Shown piece by piece: positions 18,981 to 30,468 of a stretch of DNA of 64,000 bases. The number at the start of each line of letters is the position of its first letter. The first letter of the stretch is position 1. The notes under the pieces are model-generated. The model was given only the letters and a program-made list of their open reading frames with translations, had not been told where the DNA came from and ran no database searches. Both the position numbers and the translations under genes were made by a program. Source of the DNA: Tatumella citrea (GTDB lineage Bacteria; Pseudomonadota; Gammaproteobacteria; Enterobacterales; Enterobacteriaceae); the NCBI RefSeq assembly GCF_002163585.1, contig NZ_CP015579.1, positions 1,612,001 to 1,676,000 on the forward strand, read 5' to 3'.

Positions 18981-20084
18981 ATGAGTGACCATCAGAGTAA
19001 TAAGCCGTTGCAGTTTGCTTACTGGGTACCCAATGTATCCGGCGGGCTGGTGATCAGTGATATTGAACAACGCACACGTTGGGATTTTGACTATAACCGC
19101 AAACTGGCTCAGATAGCAGAAGAGTCAGGGTTCGATTATGCCCTGACCCAGATTCGTTTTACTGCCGGTTACGGCGCGGATAATCAACATGAATCGGTCA
19201 GCTTTTCTCAGGGACTGCTCGGGGCGACAGACAAATTAAAAGTCATTGCTGCATTATTGCCTGGCCCCTGGAATCCGACATTAGCCGCCAAGCAGATTGC
19301 TACCATCAGTCATCTCACCGGAGGCAGGATTGCCGTAAATGTAGTCAGTGGCTGGTTTCGTGGTGAATTCAAAGCAATCGGTGAACCCTGGCTGGATCAT
19401 GAAGAACGCTACCTGCGCTCTGAGGAGTTTATTCGCTGTCTGCGGGGTATCTGGCAGCAGGAAAGTTTTAGTTTTTCCGGTGATTTTTACCGCTACCGTG
19501 ATTATGTGATGAAGCCGAAACCGTTACTGCCCTTGCCGGAGATATTCCAGGGTGGAAGCTCCCGCGCGGCAAGGGACATGGCAGCCCGGGTGTCTGACTG
19601 GTATTTTACCAATGGCAACACCCCTGCAGAGATTGCCCGTCAGGTGACAGATATCCGCCAAAAGGCGGCACAAAACCAACATCAGGTCAGGATTGGGGTC
19701 AATGGATTTGTAGTGGCGCGTGACACAGAGCAGCAGGCAAAGCAGGTAATCCGCGATATTGTGGCCCGGGCTAACCCTGAAGCTGTTAAAGGTTTTGCAG
19801 ACCAGGTGACAAATGCAGGTAAAGCATCGCCGGAAGGTGAAGGAAACTGGGCAAATTCAGGCTTTGAGGACCTGGTGCAATATAACGACGGATTTAAAAG
19901 CAACCTGATTGGTACCCCGCAACAGATTGCCGAACGAATTATTGAGTTTAAAAACGCCGGGGCTGACCTGTTACTGTTAGGCTTTTTACACTTTCAGGAG
20001 GAAGTTGCCTATTTTGGCCGCGAAATCCTTCCGCGAGTGCGTGAACTGGAACGCCTTCAGCAGCAGTTAACCGTTAGCCACTAA
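18981..20084 (+). CDS. sfnG: dimethylsulfone monooxygenase SfnG
   Basis: A 367-residue FMNH2-dependent monooxygenase of the bacterial luciferase-like superfamily. SfnG converts dimethylsulfone to methanesulfinate, giving access to sulfur. It shows the family's TIM-barrel segments: FAYWVPNVSGGLVISDIEQRTRW (near residue 12), ALTQIRFTAGYGADNQHESVSF, VIAALLPGPWNPTLAAKQIATI, GRIAVNVVSGWFRGEF, IFQGGSSRAARDMAARVSDWYFTNG, and SPEGEGNW. This is closer to SfnG than to SsuD. It needs a flavin reductase (SfnE/MsuE/SsuE), and none is visible here. It starts at ATG with an AGGGAG site. Confidence 0.87.
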   Translation: MSDHQSNKPLQFAYWVPNVSGGLVISDIEQRTRWDFDYNRKLAQIAEESGFDYALTQIRFTAGYGADNQHESVSFSQGLLGATDKLKVIAALLPGPWNPTLAAKQIATISHLTGGRIAVNVVSGWFRGEFKAIGEPWLDHEERYLRSEEFIRCLRGIWQQESFSFSGDFYRYRDYVMKPKPLLPLPEIFQGGSSRAARDMAARVSDWYFTNGNTPAEIARQVTDIRQKAAQNQHQVRIGVNGFVVARDTEQQAKQVIRDIVARANPEAVKGFADQVTNAGKASPEGEGNWANSGFEDLVQYNDGFKSNLIGTPQQIAERIIEFKNAGADLLLLGFLHFQEEVAYFGREILPRVRELERLQQQLTVSH

Positions 20085-20438
20085 CCACCGCAACGTTCTC
20101 CTTTGTGAGGGTTACAGATTCAGGGTATGGCCGCCATCCCCGGTGGTCGTTGCCCTTATTCCCCGTGACATCTGCTTCGTAAAGGGCTGAACTGTCCGCC
20201 AGCCTGCGTTGCTGACTTAATACAAATGCTATATTGCCCCGGGTTTGATATTTCACCAGCGGCAAGTGGTTCAGAGAGACTATAAAAACTGTTATCCTGC
20301 TGGCGTATCAGCGGGATGCTTTGTCGTGCAAAGGTTACAGCCGGCAGGTATAACCTGATAGTCAGGGTTACAGGTCAGTGGTTTGGACACGGCACTGTGA
20401 CCGGAAATTATCAGTGAATGAGTACCAGAGGGATAGTT
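20085..20438. other. 354-base intergenic region before cobB
   Basis: No gene recognised. It separates sfnG from cobB and must carry the cobB promoter. An AGAGGGA ribosome site at 20427-20433 serves the long CobB start. A weak 63-residue frame on the minus strand here has no support. Confidence 0.4.
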
Positions 20439-21275
20439 ATGCTCACACCGCGACGTCGCGTCCGGATTGCCCGTTTCAGGAAACATAAACGCAAGCTGCA
20501 TCAGCGTCACCGGCAGTCTATTTTCGAATGTGATCGGGAGCAGCAGAATATGGCGAAGAACCGCTTACCGAAAGTGGTGGTGCTGACCGGTGCGGGGATC
20601 TCCGCAGAGTCAGGAATCCGTACCTTTCGTGCCAGTGACGGGTTGTGGGAGGATCATAAGGTAGAAGATGTGGCGACTCCTGAAGGGTTTCGTCGTGCAC
20701 CGCAACTGGTACAGGAATTCTATAACCAGCGTCGCAGGCAACTGCATTCAGAGGAGATTGCCCCGAATAATGCACATCTGGCGCTGGCAAGGCTGGAATC
20801 AGTTCTGGGTGATAATCTGCTGCTGGTCACACAGAATATCGATAATTTGCATGAGAGGGCCGGAAGTCAGCGAGTGGTCCATATGCATGGAGAATTGCTG
20901 AAAGTCCGCTGTGAAGAGAGCGGGCAGGTGATCCAGTGGACTGGCGATATTACTGCCGATGACCGTTGTACCTGCTGCCAGTTTCCGGCACGTTTACGGC
21001 CGCACATTGTCTGGTTTGGCGAAATGCCTTTCGGGATGGAGCGGATTTATCAGGCGTTGTCAGAAGCGAATATTTTTATTGCCATTGGGACTTCCGGACA
21101 TGTTTATCCGGCTGCCGGATTTGTGCATGAAGCGACCCTGCAGGGGGCGCATACTGTGGAACTTAATCTGGAACCCAGCCAGGTCAACAATGAGTTTGCT
21201 GAATGCCATTACGGGCCGGCTACCACCCTGGTACCGGAATATATCAGTGAGCTACTGAAACACCTGCACCAGTAA
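20439..21275 (+). CDS. cobB: NAD-dependent protein deacylase CobB (sirtuin)
   Basis: A 278-residue sirtuin that removes acetyl and other acyl groups from lysines (for example acetyl-CoA synthetase) using NAD. Motifs are [14 protein letters not shown] (residues about 50-63), [12 protein letters not shown] and the catalytic His in VVHMHGELL, a zinc site with C..SGQ..C..CCQF spread over about 40 residues, and [12 protein letters not shown]. The first 37 residues are arginine- and lysine-rich, as in the long CobB isoform of E. coli and Salmonella. A second ATG at 20550, with CGGGAG nine bases upstream, could give the short isoform. Confidence 0.95.
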   Translation: MLTPRRRVRIARFRKHKRKLHQRHRQSIFECDREQQNMAKNRLPKVVVLTGAGISAESGIRTFRASDGLWEDHKVEDVATPEGFRRAPQLVQEFYNQRRRQLHSEEIAPNNAHLALARLESVLGDNLLLVTQNIDNLHERAGSQRVVHMHGELLKVRCEESGQVIQWTGDITADDRCTCCQFPARLRPHIVWFGEMPFGMERIYQALSEANIFIAIGTSGHVYPAAGFVHEATLQGAHTVELNLEPSQVNNEFAECHYGPATTLVPEYISELLKHLHQ

Positions 21276-21333
21276 GATATTTGCAGCCGGGAATAAGCTA
21301 AGGCTTATCCCCGGCCCGTTATTGCCTGCCTGG

Positions 21334-22083
21334 TTATGATAGTAAACTTTGTTCTCCCGTTTCACCGGGCGTGTCGTTCAGGTCTGCATCAGACCTGCAG
21401 TTAAGCGGGATATTTGCTGACTCAGCCTCCGAATGCAGGGGATAACGTGCGGTAAACATAATTACCGCACCTACTTCATTCACGGTGACCTCACGAAACA
21501 GTTGTCGAAGCTGTGATTGCAGCAAGGCCGCACTGTCATGATAATTTGTGAAAATCCCCTTACGATTCATAATCTTCAACAGAATACGGCCGAAGATGTT
21601 ATGTCGCTGCAATTCACCACTGATGGTGGTTCCAAACAACATTCCGTCAGCACTCAGTGCCTGGCTAGCGTTTTTCAGGGCAATAAACTTGTCTTCTGCG
21701 CTGCCATTCAGGCAATGCAGCACATAATATAAAGCCAGTGAGTTATAACGCTGGTGTAGATATTCGGGAAAGGGCTGGAAAATATCGTGACGGACAGTGG
21801 CCTTCACGCGTGCCGGCCCGATGCGCCGTAACGCCAGAAACAGGCATTCGGTATTCAGATCTAATAAGGTTAACTGGCAGATGTTCATACAGTGGCGGGG
21901 ATAATAGCCGGTACCTGCACCTATATCCAGATGGCGGTTTGACAGATTTTTCCGGTAGAACGGTAACTGAATATCGGAGGTGGGACATCTCCAGGCAAAA
22001 CGATTGGCGACTGACAAAACCCACCAGTCATATAAACTCAGTGAGAAGCTGTTATAGGCTCTGACTCCGGGCTGGCTGTCCAT
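21334..22083 (-). CDS. class I SAM-dependent methyltransferase
   Basis: A 249-residue protein with motif I LDIGAGTGY at residues 52-60, an acidic residue ending strand two (LLDLNTE) and a third motif region SLALYYVLHCLNG. This is the Rossmann-like class I methyltransferase fold. The substrate cannot be told from the sequence. The frame is open to 22344, overlapping the ATPase gene, but the ATG at 22083 has AGGGAG eight bases upstream and gives a normal-length protein, so I use it. It lies where potBCD are found in E. coli; I see no link to polyamine transport. Confidence 0.7.
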   Translation of the reverse strand: MDSQPGVRAYNSFSLSLYDWWVLSVANRFAWRCPTSDIQLPFYRKNLSNRHLDIGAGTGYYPRHCMNICQLTLLDLNTECLFLALRRIGPARVKATVRHDIFQPFPEYLHQRYNSLALYYVLHCLNGSAEDKFIALKNASQALSADGMLFGTTISGELQRHNIFGRILLKIMNRKGIFTNYHDSAALLQSQLRQLFREVTVNEVGAVIMFTARYPLHSEAESANIPLNCRSDADLNDTPGETGEQSLLS

Positions 22084-22286
22084 GGTTATCACTCCCTGTG
22101 ATCCGCTGAAAGAGTTAAACGGGTTATTTCCCTCGTAGGTAATATCAGCTTTTGGCAATCTCCTGACAGCCGCAAGCCTGACAAATCTAACAGCATTGCC
22201 AAATAAACCCAAATCTTGTGTGGTTAATTTACGAATATCATTCAAAAAAACAACCGGGCAGCACGTCCTCTTTGCGGGTGGCCGGA

Positions 22287-23411
22287 CTACGCCAGGGCAG
22301 ATTGAGTTTCTGCAGGGAAAACCTGCGCACGACCCGCAGGCCAACTGACCATCACTGGTAAACCCAATGATGAGGCCATTTGACGGGTTGTATCATTATC
22401 TAACTGGCAGGCGATGACCTTTTCACCATTGAACAGACTCACACTGGTCTCGATTATCCTGCCCTGATAATCAGAGTGATGAATACTCCCCGGGATCCCT
22501 TCGACGCCCGGGTGTGACTCCGCAGGGGTAATGCTGAGATCTTCGGGGCGGACCAGTAACTGTACCTGATCTCCGGCATGGACAGGCCACCGGCACTGAA
22601 CCCTGTTCTGATAACCGCCGACACTGACCAGTGCTTCTTCATCTGCCAGCGGTGACAGAACCCGGGCAGTGAGCTGATTTACTTCGCCGATAAATCCGGC
22701 AACGAACAGACTGGCCGGTTGCTGATAAATAGTTTGTGGGCTGCCATCCTGCATGACCTGGCCATCTTTCAATACCACTATCCGGTCTGACAGGGCCATA
22801 GCTTCATGTCGGTCATGGGTGACGAAAATAAAGGTAATCCCCAGACGCTGCTGCAGAATTTTTAGCTGGTTTTGCATCTGCTTACGCAACGGAAAATCCA
22901 GTGCAGACAGAGGCTCATCCAGCAGTAACAATGCAGGACGACTGATTACGGCTCTGGCGATCGCCACTCGTTGCTGCTGACCGCCGGATAACTGTGCCGG
23001 ACGGTAACCGGCAAAATCTGCCAGTTGCACCATCTCCAGTGCTTCGGTCACCCGTTGATGGATTTCTGTCGTTGGGCGACGTTGCATACGCAGACTAAAA
23101 CCTACGTTTTCCGCCACACTTATATGGGGGAACAGGGCGTAATTCTGAAAGACAGTCCCTACAGGACGCTGTTCGGCTGGCAGGGCTGTGATATCACTTC
23201 CGTTAAGCAAAAGGGTGCCCTGATCAGGGCTTTCCAGCCCGGCAATCAGCCTCAGCAGTGTGGTTTTTCCGCAGCCTGAAGGGCCCAGCAGAGTAACAAA
23301 CTCACCCTGAGATAAGGTCAGACTGAGATCCGGAATTACGGTTTTTTTATCAAATACTTTACGGATACTGTTAAGCGTCACCAGTGCTGATGGCGCGGAA
23401 ATTGGCGTCAT
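22287..23411 (-). CDS. PotA-like ABC transporter ATPase, orphan
   Basis: A 374-residue ATPase of the spermidine/putrescine (PotA) type, with the C-terminal TOBE-like domain (residues about 245-360). Walker A GPSGCGKTT (43-51), Q-loop TVFQNYALFPHISV, signature LSGGQQQR, Walker B LLLLDEPLSALD, and VTHDRHEAM are intact. Divergent from pepT, which is the E. coli position of potA, but no permease or binding protein (potB, potC, potD) lies beside it. It is therefore either an orphan relic of the pot operon or a multi-partner ATPase. The start at 23411 is chosen because the upstream 26 codons look non-coding. Confidence 0.72.
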   Translation of the reverse strand: MTPISAPSALVTLNSIRKVFDKKTVIPDLSLTLSQGEFVTLLGPSGCGKTTLLRLIAGLESPDQGTLLLNGSDITALPAEQRPVGTVFQNYALFPHISVAENVGFSLRMQRRPTTEIHQRVTEALEMVQLADFAGYRPAQLSGGQQQRVAIARAVISRPALLLLDEPLSALDFPLRKQMQNQLKILQQRLGITFIFVTHDRHEAMALSDRIVVLKDGQVMQDGSPQTIYQQPASLFVAGFIGEVNQLTARVLSPLADEEALVSVGGYQNRVQCRWPVHAGDQVQLLVRPEDLSITPAESHPGVEGIPGSIHHSDYQGRIIETSVSLFNGEKVIACQLDNDTTRQMASSLGLPVMVSWPAGRAQVFPAETQSALA

Positions 23412-23675
23412 AGGATTCACTCTGAACAATAAACAAGCCGCCGGCTGAAAGATAAGTTGGCTGAACGTTACCGGTGGATAATACCCCAATTGCCGGAGAC
23501 TGTCAGGGAAACCGCGGTGAACCCCGGATTACCCCCGGGCTGGTCCCTGGCAACGCAAAACAGGGAAATACAGCAGCGTTTAATTAATTAATATAAACGA
23601 ACGCTTTATGACTTCGGACAAAATAACAGGGCTTCGATATGTCAATAATAACCAATGATGACAAAGGAGCCTGAG

Positions 23676-24920
23676 ATGGAAAAATTACTGGATAGATTTT
23701 TACAATATGTTCAGGTAGATACGCAGTCGAAAGTGCAATGTCGTGCCGGGCAGGTACCCAGCAGTGAAGGTCAATGGCAACTGGCCAGAATGCTGATGGC
23801 AGAATTAGAAACACTGGGATGTGTTGATATCAGTTTAAGTGAACATTGTTGTCTGACGGCAACCTTACCGGCTACGGTCAGCGAGCCGGTACCGGTAGTA
23901 GGCTTTATTGCCCACCTTGATACCGCACCGGATTGCAGCGGCAAAAATGTTCAGCCGCAACTGGTAGAAAATTATCGTGGCGGGGATATTGCGTTGGGTA
24001 TCGGCGATGAAATTCTGTCACCGGTCCTTATTCCGGTATTGCATCAGTTACATGGTCATACCCTGATTACCACCGACGGTAAAACCCTGCTCGGTGCCGA
24101 TGATAAAGCAGGCATTGCGGAAATTATTACTGCGCTGGCCCGCCTGAAACAGCAGCAACGACCCCACGGCAAAATTCGTGTCGCTTTCACTCCGGATGAA
24201 GAAACGGGAACAGGGGCCGCACTGTTCAATATTGAGGAATTTGGTGCTGACTGGGCTTACACGGTTGACGGTAGCGGTGCCGGGGAATTCGAGTACGAAA
24301 ATTTTAATGCCGGCAGGGCTATCGTAAAAATTACCGGTAATAGCGCACACACCGGAGAGGCGAAAGGCAAGCTGCTTAATGCGCTGGAGCTGGCCTGGGA
24401 ATTCCACGCGCAGTTACCTCCTGAAGAGAAGCCGGAAAATACCACCGATTACCAGGGTTTTTATCATCTGGATTCGGTGAAAGGAAATGCAGGGCGGGCC
24501 GAAATGCATTATCTGGTGCGCGATTTTGTCTGGCAGGATTTTCTGTTGCGTCAGCAACGGCTTGAAGCTATTGCCGGCAGAATGGATCATCAGTATGGCA
24601 GCCATGCGTCAGTATCGGTGAGTTTTCAACAAAGCTACCGGAATATGCGTGAGAAAATCGAGGCACGACCTCAGGTGATTGATCTGGCATTGCAGGCCAT
24701 CGAACAGTGCGGAATAGTTCCGGTGGTGAAACCCGTACGCGGAGGAACGGATGGTGCAGTATTGTCCTGGCAGGGATTACCCTGTCCGAATCTGTTTACA
24801 GGCGGATTTAACTTTCACGGCAAACATGAATTTGCTTCACTAAACATTATGGACCTGAGTGTGCAGGTAATTATGCAGATTGCCGAACTTGCTGCGGTGG
24901 GCAAACAAGTCGCCCACTAA
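23676..24920 (+). CDS. pepT: peptidase T (tripeptidase)
   Basis: A 414-residue zinc aminotripeptidase of the M20 family that cleaves the N-terminal residue from tripeptides. Metal and catalytic motifs are [11 protein letters not shown] (residues about 75-86), [30 protein letters not shown] with the catalytic Glu, and [15 protein letters not shown] near the end. The sequence matches E. coli PepT throughout. The start at 23676 has AAGGAG six bases upstream; a start at 23655 is less likely. It converges with roxA, and a strong hairpin sits between them. Confidence 0.94.
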   Translation: MEKLLDRFLQYVQVDTQSKVQCRAGQVPSSEGQWQLARMLMAELETLGCVDISLSEHCCLTATLPATVSEPVPVVGFIAHLDTAPDCSGKNVQPQLVENYRGGDIALGIGDEILSPVLIPVLHQLHGHTLITTDGKTLLGADDKAGIAEIITALARLKQQQRPHGKIRVAFTPDEETGTGAALFNIEEFGADWAYTVDGSGAGEFEYENFNAGRAIVKITGNSAHTGEAKGKLLNALELAWEFHAQLPPEEKPENTTDYQGFYHLDSVKGNAGRAEMHYLVRDFVWQDFLLRQQRLEAIAGRMDHQYGSHASVSVSFQQSYRNMREKIEARPQVIDLALQAIEQCGIVPVVKPVRGGTDGAVLSWQGLPCPNLFTGGFNFHGKHEFASLNIMDLSVQVIMQIAELAAVGKQVAH

Positions 24921-24925
24921 TATTC

Positions 24926-24957
24926 CACAGAATTGTCCGGTGCGGGACAATTCTGTG
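24926..24957. terminator. bidirectional hairpin between pepT and roxA
   Basis: Thirteen perfect base pairs (CACAGAATTGTCC with its complement) around a six-base loop, five bases after the pepT stop and ten before the roxA stop on the other strand. No long T-run, but position and stem strength suit a shared terminator. Confidence 0.7.
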
Positions 24958-24967
24958 TGGTTACAGA

Positions 24968-26104
24968 TTATTCCTCAGCATCCTGATCGTCAAAATACCA
25001 GTAACCGCTGTTGACCAGCCCGGCCAGCTGATTCAGAAATGCAGGATCGTCCAGAGCATCGGCAAAATCATCCACAGTCAGAGTCATTTTATTGGCCAGC
25101 ATATGTAATGCCTGCGGCCAGCGACAACTGAGACTTTCACCGTTAATAAATACCAATTCTCCGAGCGTAATCACCCTCAGCCCGCCAAGGCGCGTCAGGG
25201 TATCCCCCTGTTGCAACGCATCAAGGATCTCATCAGGCTGATACGGTGGTTCCGGCGGGGCGATATCCAGCTCATGGCGTGACTGGGAAATAAATTCGCC
25301 AAACCATTGATTAAAACTGGCAGGTTTGCTGATAAGCCCAAGCATCATGCCCCGGATAGCCTCAGTTTCGGCTGGCAAAATCTCTGATGGATTGTTGCGG
25401 GGGCTAATTTGCGGGTCACTGTAACGATGGGTGCCGATTTCGTTGGCCAGTGCATAGTCTGCAAAGCTGCTTAACAGCTCTTTTCCGGAAGGTGCGCGGA
25501 AGCCTACCGAATAATTCAGGGCATTTTCCAGCGAATATCCGTCATGAGGAAAACCCGGTGGAATATAGACAATATCGCCGGGTTCCAGAACTTCATCAAT
25601 AATTGCCTCAAAAGGCTCAACCTGCAGCAAATCAGGATGCGGGCAGTGCTGTTTAATCTGCACATTATTGCCCACACGCCAACGTCGGCGACCGCTGCCC
25701 TGAATAATAAACACATCGTACTGATCAAGATGTGGGCCGACACCGCCCCCGGGCACCGAAAAGGAGACCATCAGGTCATCCATTCGCCAGTCGGGCAGGG
25801 TACGAAAGGGTTGCATCAACGCAGCCGAAGGCGCATGCCAGTGATCGACAGCCTGAACCAGCAATGACCAGTGAGTCTCTCCAAGATGATCAAAGCTCTC
25901 AAATGGACCATGACTGACCTGCCATTTATCATTATCCTGGCTGACCAGCCGACTGTCCGTTTCATTTTCCATCGCCAGCCCGGCAAGTTCATCGGGGGTG
26001 ATTGGATCGATGAAATCATTAAACCCCTGCTTAATCACTACCGGCTTTTTCTGCCAGTAAGTTGCCAGAAATTCCGGCCAGTTGATGGAAAGTTGGTAGT
26101 CCAT
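24968..26104 (-). CDS. roxA: ribosomal protein uL16 arginine hydroxylase RoxA
   Basis: A 378-residue JmjC-type 2-oxoglutarate/Fe(II) oxygenase (YcfD in E. coli) that hydroxylates an arginine of ribosomal protein L16. The iron site is visible as GPHLDQYDVF (the HxD pair, residues about 123-130) with the distal His in YIPPGFPHDGYS. The C-terminus has the winged-helix-like domain. The ending and gene order (pepT, then roxA, then phoQ) match E. coli. Confidence 0.92.
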   Translation of the reverse strand: MDYQLSINWPEFLATYWQKKPVVIKQGFNDFIDPITPDELAGLAMENETDSRLVSQDNDKWQVSHGPFESFDHLGETHWSLLVQAVDHWHAPSAALMQPFRTLPDWRMDDLMVSFSVPGGGVGPHLDQYDVFIIQGSGRRRWRVGNNVQIKQHCPHPDLLQVEPFEAIIDEVLEPGDIVYIPPGFPHDGYSLENALNYSVGFRAPSGKELLSSFADYALANEIGTHRYSDPQISPRNNPSEILPAETEAIRGMMLGLISKPASFNQWFGEFISQSRHELDIAPPEPPYQPDEILDALQQGDTLTRLGGLRVITLGELVFINGESLSCRWPQALHMLANKMTLTVDDFADALDDPAFLNQLAGLVNSGYWYFDDQDAEE

Positions 26105-26173
26105 AGAAACCTTCTGTTTTGCTGAAGTTATGGCCCAGTATATCAGTCTGACCGGGGCGAAGTCTGGCAGAAT

Positions 26174-27634
26174 TTACATCTGTTGCTGGCGGAATATCAC
26201 TTCCATCCGGGTACCACCCAGAGCGCTGGAGTGAGCGATAATCTCTCCCTGATAGATATCGACGATTTCCCGGGCCACTGCCAGCCCGATACCCTGACCG
26301 GGACGCAGAGTATCAGCGCGTTGGCCGCGCTGGAAAATAAGATCACGTTTACTGACCGGAATCCCCGGACCATCGTCGTCAATAAAAAGGTGCAACTCAG
26401 TTTCGCTTTGCATGGCGGTGACTTCAATAAATTCCAGGCAATATTTACAGGCGTTATCCAGAACATTACCCATCACTTCCATAAAATCATTTTGATCGCC
26501 GCAGAAGGTTAACTCCGGAGAGATATCCAGTGACAGAACGATACCTTTCCGCTGATAAACTTTGTTCAGTGCAGAGCAAAGGCTGTCTGATAATGCCGGA
26601 ACTGAATGCAGATCACGTTGCAACGGATTATGGTCAGCATGCAGGCTGGCACGATGCAGATAATAGCCAATTTGCTGCGATATCCGGCTAATTTGCTCTA
26701 ACATCACCGGTTCAGCCTCTTCAATAGTTAACCGGTGCCCGCCACGCAATGAACGTAACGTACTTTGCAGGACCGCCAGCGGCGTTTTCAGGCTGTGAGT
26801 CAGATCAGACAGAGTTGTGTGGTAGCGCATTCCCCTCTGACGTTCGTTATTCAGTAGCAGGTTCAGGTTACGCACCAGACTGCGCAATTCCTGCGGTGGA
26901 CTGGAGTCCAGACTGTCACGTTTATTGGTTTCAAGTTCGTGAATTTGAGAAGCCAGCAGCCCTATAGGTTTCAGGCTCCAGCGAGCGGCCAGCCATAACA
27001 GCGGGATCACCAGCAGCAGGTTGGCGGCCAGCACATAACTGAACCACATCCAGACTACGTCAGAGTGTTGCAGCTCCTGGGGAATCGAATCCACCACAAC
27101 AATGGTCAGTGCCGGCAGGCTCGGTGTCGCGTCATAGCGGTTTACCGCGACGGAGTGAGTGAAGGTATCGTCATTGGCCAACTGGCTCATTTTTTGTCGC
27201 GCTACGCGATCATCGCCGATAGCTTCCAGGCTGGTATGGTTATTGGTATCAATTTCGTAGAAGTCGCTTTTCAGCAACCAGCTGGGATGAATTTCCGAGC
27301 GGATTTCCGGGACATCACGTAACTGCCACAGTAGCTGACCATGTTCATTATAAATAAATACCAGCGTCGGGAAATTAAGCTTAATACGTTCCGGTGTAGC
27401 AATGGTCAGTTTGTTATCCTGCCACTGCGCAAGGGTGAAAAACAGGTTACTCTCGCCGCGCAATACACGGTAGGTGTTATTGTCGAAACCAATCACATAG
27501 CCAACGACCGCCACCACTCCGTAGGACAGTGACAAAAACAACACCAGCACCGAGGCAGCTAACAAGAACCGCACCCGCAATGACAGCGGACCGTGCGGCG
27601 AAATAATATGGCGCAGGCGTTTAGCAATACTCAA
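26174..27634 (-). CDS. phoQ: sensor histidine kinase PhoQ
   Basis: A 486-residue inner-membrane sensor of low magnesium, low pH and cationic peptides. TM1 at about residues 21-48, a periplasmic sensor domain, TM2 at about 193-216 with the polar Asn205 ([14 protein letters not shown]), HAMP, the dimerisation helix with phospho-acceptor His280 ([11 protein letters not shown]), and an ATPase domain with [13 protein letters not shown] and DDDGPGIP. The last part matches E. coli well. The sensor differs: the E. coli acidic cluster EDDDDAE is replaced by a short NDD (residues 154-156). It overlaps phoP by 14 bases, so the pair is co-translated. Confidence 0.94.
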   Translation of the reverse strand: MSIAKRLRHIISPHGPLSLRVRFLLAASVLVLFLSLSYGVVAVVGYVIGFDNNTYRVLRGESNLFFTLAQWQDNKLTIATPERIKLNFPTLVFIYNEHGQLLWQLRDVPEIRSEIHPSWLLKSDFYEIDTNNHTSLEAIGDDRVARQKMSQLANDDTFTHSVAVNRYDATPSLPALTIVVVDSIPQELQHSDVVWMWFSYVLAANLLLVIPLLWLAARWSLKPIGLLASQIHELETNKRDSLDSSPPQELRSLVRNLNLLLNNERQRGMRYHTTLSDLTHSLKTPLAVLQSTLRSLRGGHRLTIEEAEPVMLEQISRISQQIGYYLHRASLHADHNPLQRDLHSVPALSDSLCSALNKVYQRKGIVLSLDISPELTFCGDQNDFMEVMGNVLDNACKYCLEFIEVTAMQSETELHLFIDDDGPGIPVSKRDLIFQRGQRADTLRPGQGIGLAVAREIVDIYQGEIIAHSSALGGTRMEVIFRQQQM

Positions 27635-28292
27635 AACGATAGCCCTGGCTACGGACAGTGGTAATCACATCACCATCATGCAATTGCTGTATCTTTTTGC
27701 GTAAACGGCCCATCAGCACATCAATGGTATGGCTTTCACGCAATTCCGCATCCGGATAGAGTTGCAGCATCAGAGACTCTTTACTGACGACCTTGCCGGC
27801 ATTACGGATTAGCGTTTCGACAATAGTGTACTCAAAGACGGTCAGTTTTACCGGTTGCTGGTTAATAGTCAGTTCTTTGCGGGATAAATCGACCTGGAAG
27901 GGACCGGAATCGATCACCTGAGAAGCATGTCCACTGTTACGGCGCATTAGTGCCTGTAACCGCGCGGCGACTTCTTCAATATGAAACGGTTTGGTGACGT
28001 AGTCATCAGCACCGGCTTCGAGTGCTTCAACTTTAGCCTGCCAGCCTTCGCGGGCAGTCAGTACCAGAATAGGCTGTTTTACTGAGCGGGCTCGCCAGCG
28101 ACGAATCAACGTCATGCCGTCTTCTCCGGGCAAGCCAAGATCGATTAGGGCGACATCGGGTTCATGTTCTGACAGAAAATAATCCGCTTCTTTGGCGTCT
28201 TCGGCAGCATCAACCTGATGCCCCATATCACGCAACTGGACCGCCAGATGGTGACGCAACAGAGCATTATCTTCAATAACCAGCACACGCAT
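27621..28292 (-). CDS. phoP: response regulator PhoP
   Basis: A 223-residue OmpR-type response regulator. The receiver domain has Asp51 as phospho-acceptor ([14 protein letters not shown]) and the conserved Lys101 (DDYVTKPF). The winged-helix DNA-binding domain holds [26 protein letters not shown] and ends with a typical RLRKKIQ..YRF. With PhoQ it controls magnesium uptake and lipid A changes. A PhoP box and -10 element stand upstream at 28331-28365, so it probably regulates itself. Confidence 0.96.
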   Translation of the reverse strand: MRVLVIEDNALLRHHLAVQLRDMGHQVDAAEDAKEADYFLSEHEPDVALIDLGLPGEDGMTLIRRWRARSVKQPILVLTAREGWQAKVEALEAGADDYVTKPFHIEEVAARLQALMRRNSGHASQVIDSGPFQVDLSRKELTINQQPVKLTVFEYTIVETLIRNAGKVVSKESLMLQLYPDAELRESHTIDVLMGRLRKKIQQLHDGDVITTVRSQGYRFEYC

Positions 28293-28330
28293 AATAAAAC
28301 CTCAAACCAGGCAGGATGGACTATCTGGTC

Positions 28331-28365
28331 AGTATACGTGATTTGGGGTAAACAGGGGATGAACA
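28331..28365 (-). promoter_or_regulatory. PhoP box and -10 of the phoPQ promoter
   Basis: On the minus strand, TGTTCA-N5-TGTTTA (28349-28365) matches the direct-repeat PhoP box, with only one mismatch. Twelve bases further on lies TATACT (28331-28336), the spacing of PhoP-activated promoters. It is 38 bases before the phoP start, so it is a good autoregulated promoter. Confidence 0.75.
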
Positions 28366-28396
28366 CAGACCGGATTATCCGGCCTGTGTTGGCAGG

Positions 28397-30455
<2,059 letters not shown>

Positions 30456-30468
30456 GGTGTCCCCGTTA

